Source: Prorocentrum cordatum (Eukaryota; Sar; Dinophyceae; Prorocentrales; Prorocentraceae). Taken from it: a stretch of 64,000 nt of DNA. The stretch covers positions 157,135 to 221,134 of the forward strand of contig CAUYUJ010017891.1 of NCBI GenBank assembly GCA_963575745.1. Reading direction: 5' to 3'. Shown here piece after piece: positions 61,553 to 64,000 of the stretch. The notes below the pieces were generated by a model that did not search any database, was not told the DNA's origin, and saw only the letters and a list, made by a program, of their open reading frames with translations. How positions within the stretch are numbered: the stretch's first letter is position 1; the number at the start of each line of letters is the position of its first letter. A program made the position numbers and the translations under genes.

Positions 61553-64000
61553 GATTCTCCATTACGACAGCGGCTGCGGACCGAGGAAAACGAAGTATGG
61601 CACCACTGGGCTCGCCAACATCTTGGGCCGCAGTAGCGGCGTTCCGTGCCCCAAGAAGATAAAGGTGCACGCATGTGCGGATTTTCCGTGCCTAGCGAAG
61701 TGGCCCGCGTCGCAGTACGGCCTTGCTGAGCCGCCTCACTTTCATTTGCGGCCGTCTGCTTGGCGACCGGGCGCGACGCCACCGCCCGCAGTTGCGGCTC
61801 CAGGCGGCGCCGCAGTTGCGGCTCCCTCGGCCCCTGCGCACATAGCACCAGCAGCACCAGCAGAACTCGCAGCTCCTGCGCAAGAAGGACACGCAGCTCC
61901 AGCACCACAAGCACCCGCAGAACCCAAACCTCCAGCAGCCCCTGTGCCCGAAGCACCCGCAGCAGCAGTCCCCCCAGCTCCTCCAGCTCAAGTGCACGCA
62001 ACACCAGACCCGCCTGCTGCGCAGGAGACCGCAGTTGCGGTTGAAGCTCCTGAGGGAGTGGAAGCGGACAAAGACACACCACTTCCAGCACGCTTGCCAC
62101 CAGCGCGGCCGCTGCCAGAGAACTGGTCGAAGACGCAGGTCGCAGTCTTCCCGTGCCCAGACCCAAAGGCTGCAGCACGAGTTGCGGCGCCTGTTGGCGA
62201 CGCCTTGCGGCCACGAGTCGCGGCGCCACCCCTGGCGCCAGAGAAAGGTGTACCTGTGGAAGACGCGCCAAAGATCCAGGCCGCAGTGGCGGCGACGGTG
62301 CCCGACGTCGTGATGGCTCTCCTGAGGCAGATTCTGTCCGAGAATTCCTACATAGGGTATTCAGCTTTCATGCTGTTTGCCTTGCGGTTCGGGCGTCGAC
62401 CGTACGTGTGGGAAGGCGAGAACCGCAAGGACCTCCTTGACTTCTACATGCCTTGGGCAAAGGAGAAGTGCACTGAGCCATGCGCCGTCGACGGCGTGGC
62501 GTGCGTACTCGCCGCTGCTGAGGTTCTGTTCGGGGAATGGACAACGGTGGAACTCAGGCCCGTGACTCCCGAGAACCCTCTCCATGAGGTGCGCCACTGG
62601 GTGGCCGCAGTTGCGGTGGGTGGCGGGTGCTCTGAGGGGGCGGACGCGTTGAACAGGTTCTACGGTCCTCTGGGACAATGGGTCCTAGGGACTGTTTGCG
62701 ATGGAAACTGCGGCATTGACCTTATGGCGATGATGTTGCAGAAACCGCAAAATACCGAGACGCGCAAATGGCTTCGGGAGGAACTGTACGATTTCGGGGT
62801 GCGCCGCTGGGACGAACCGTGGTTGCACGACATGCTCGTTGTCACGCAGGAACTAACCTTGGAGGAGGTGCGGGCGTACCGCAGTTGCGGGGCCAGCGGC
62901 CCAGCTGGACCCATGGTCCTGCACGACTCCGAGGGCGAGGGCGAACCAGCAGAGGCGCCGAGAGAGGCGAGCGCGCCACGCCCCGCTCTCATGGCGGCGT
63001 TAGAGTGGCAGACGGGCGTGCAGGACATGGGTATATTGCTTGCCATGGCTGAGGCTATGCCCGAAGCGTTGCAGGAGGAGCAGATCAGGGCGCACGCACT
63101 GGCCAGCGCACGCCCAAAACCCGAAGTTGCGGAACAGAAGCGGCGCGTGTGCCCGCACATGCTCAGAGACCGCGAACTGGTTTGCAAAGACCTGGAGGCG
63201 CACGCACGCAGTTGTGGTTGGATGGGCGAGGGCGATCTGCCACGGAATTCAATCGCGTCTTTTTGCGGGCGGTTCACGTGGCCGAAGGGCATGGGGGTCG
63301 TCCAGCAGCGCCAGGCCGTCTCCAAGTGGTTTCAAAACTGGCGCACACAAGGTGGACATGGCACGGCGGGCGTGCATGGCCGACGACGCGCGCGGGGCAA
63401 CCAAGGGCGCCCGAACAAGGCTCCATGGCTGGAAGCCGCTCTGTACGAGTGGTGGTCCCACATGAGGTACTCCGTGGACTGGAAGGCGGTGGCCAAGCGA
63501 ACCGCAGTTGCGGAGGAGAGGCCCAAGATGTTGGCCAGGTTCTCCCAATCCCTGCTGGTTACGAAGGCGACGCAACTCGTCGCGGACTACTGCGTGGAGA
63601 CAATGAAGCGGGGAGGCAAACCGATGGTGCCGCAGTTGCGGCCTCGGTGGTGGGTGAAGTGGCGGCGCTCCTACGGCCTGAGCATGAAGAAGCCGAACCG
63701 CAAGTACAAGGTGCCCAAATGGTTGCTCCAATCTCGTTTTGAGACTATGATCTTGAACGTGGCCAGGGTCCGCGCAGCTGCTGAGGAGCTTCTGGGGTAC
63801 GACCCGCACATCCTGAACTGGGACCAGTCGCCCTTTCACCACAACGAGTCGTCGTCGGCCTCGAAGCCGACCTTGGCTGTGAAGGGTGGCATTGTCCCGC
63901 TTGTCGAGGCGCATGACGACAGCAGGGCTCGGTGGACAGCGAACCTGACGGTGTCGATCGACGCGGAGGACATCCGCAGTTGCGGACCACCGCCGGCGGA
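61553..64000 (+). CDS. OTU-like and transposase-like protein, runs off the window
   Basis: One frame stays open from the probable acceptor AG near 61552 to the window end (816 codons). Residues about 75-160 are Pro/Ala-rich. Near residue 383, Cys-Asp-Gly-Asn-Cys-Gly resembles the Asp-Gly-x-Cys core of OTU cysteine proteases (Asp383, Cys386); the partner His is not identified. The end, residues about 660-816, has Trp-Trp-Val-Lys-Trp, a Tyr-Gly-Leu-Ser-Met-Lys-Lys-Pro-Asn-Arg stretch and Trp-Asp-Gln-Ser-Pro-Phe-His-His-Asn-Glu (Asp757). These look like the DNA-binding arm and first catalytic Asp of a DDE transposase-like protein. Ten family B hairpins lie in this frame, in all three phases. Confidence 0.7.

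Larger units (their letters stand above)
52314..63985 (+). repeat. Family B interspersed micro-hairpins, CCGCAGTNGCGG, 48 copies
   Basis: Starts: 52314, 52377, 52407, 52485, 52895, 53070, 53481, 53674, 53808, 54030, 54364, 54389, 54640, 54854, 54890, 55323, 55600, 55888, 56079, 56121, 56200, 56236, 56264, 56792, 56849, 56870, 57228, 57404, 57614, 58319, 58565, 59297, 59387, 59966, 60269, 60665, 61018, 61046, 61628, 61786, 61810, 62029, 62281, 62605, 62879, 63502, 63630 and 63974. N is T in 31, G in 9, C in 4 and A in 4. Variants: GCGCAGTTGCGC at 52706, 54531 and 58952; CCGCAGCTGCGG at 53439; CCGCTGTGGCGG at 59260; CCGCTGTTGCGG at 59340; CCGAAGTTGCGG at 63121. I found none in the opposite orientation. 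About 31 lie in predicted coding sequence and 17 between genes. Confidence 0.95.

Overview
The window looks like nuclear DNA of a dinoflagellate. It is GC-rich, every believable gene lies on the + strand, and several genes resemble retroelement or transposase families. Short introns here are bounded by direct repeats, one of them with terminal inverted repeats. A 20-nt block at 15295-15314 matches the dinoflagellate spliced leader with one substitution. Most of the sequence is transposon-derived coding sequence separated by microsatellites, minisatellites and fold-back elements. All function names rest on motifs read by eye.

Layout. (1) 0.3-13.2 kb: a long LINE-type retroelement (ORF1-like region with a Cys-rich block and a possible ADP-ribosyltransferase-like patch, then endonuclease, reverse transcriptase, zinc knuckle and RNase H), broken by frameshifts. 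(2) 13.2-19.0 kb: simple repeats, plus a probable retroprocessed gene carrying the spliced-leader relic. (3) 19.1-25.4 kb: a large transposase-like gene in three exons. Its two introns carry target-site-like direct repeats at their ends, and the second is a nearly pure inverted repeat. (4) 25.4-30.6 kb: about 400-bp tandem repeats and tetranucleotide arrays. (5) 30.6-35.6 kb: a two-exon cytosine-methyltransferase-like gene, then an unrecognised 797-residue gene. (6) 35.6-46.6 kb: no convincing gene; dispersed repeats, fold-back elements and a pair of 175-bp MITE-like elements. (7) 46.7-51.5 kb: a Copia-type Gag-protease-integrase element whose integrase is followed by a methyltransferase-like domain rather than reverse transcriptase. 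(8) 52.3-64 kb: five genes on the + strand, the last running off the window and combining an OTU-like motif with a transposase-like domain.

The most unusual feature is two families of tiny hairpins, each confined to its own territory. Family B, CCGC-AGTN-GCGG, occurs 48 times between 52.3 and 64 kb. All copies are in one orientation, inside genes in all three reading phases and also between genes; I found no exact copy in the first 52 kb. Family A, in the LINE (0.7-12.9 kb), has 11 copies of a stem capped by TTCA or TCCA with a bulged C at a fixed position. Its outer arms differ from copy to copy but stay complementary. Both act at the nucleotide level, because the encoded peptides differ by frame. 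I know of no description of such a system; what it does is open.
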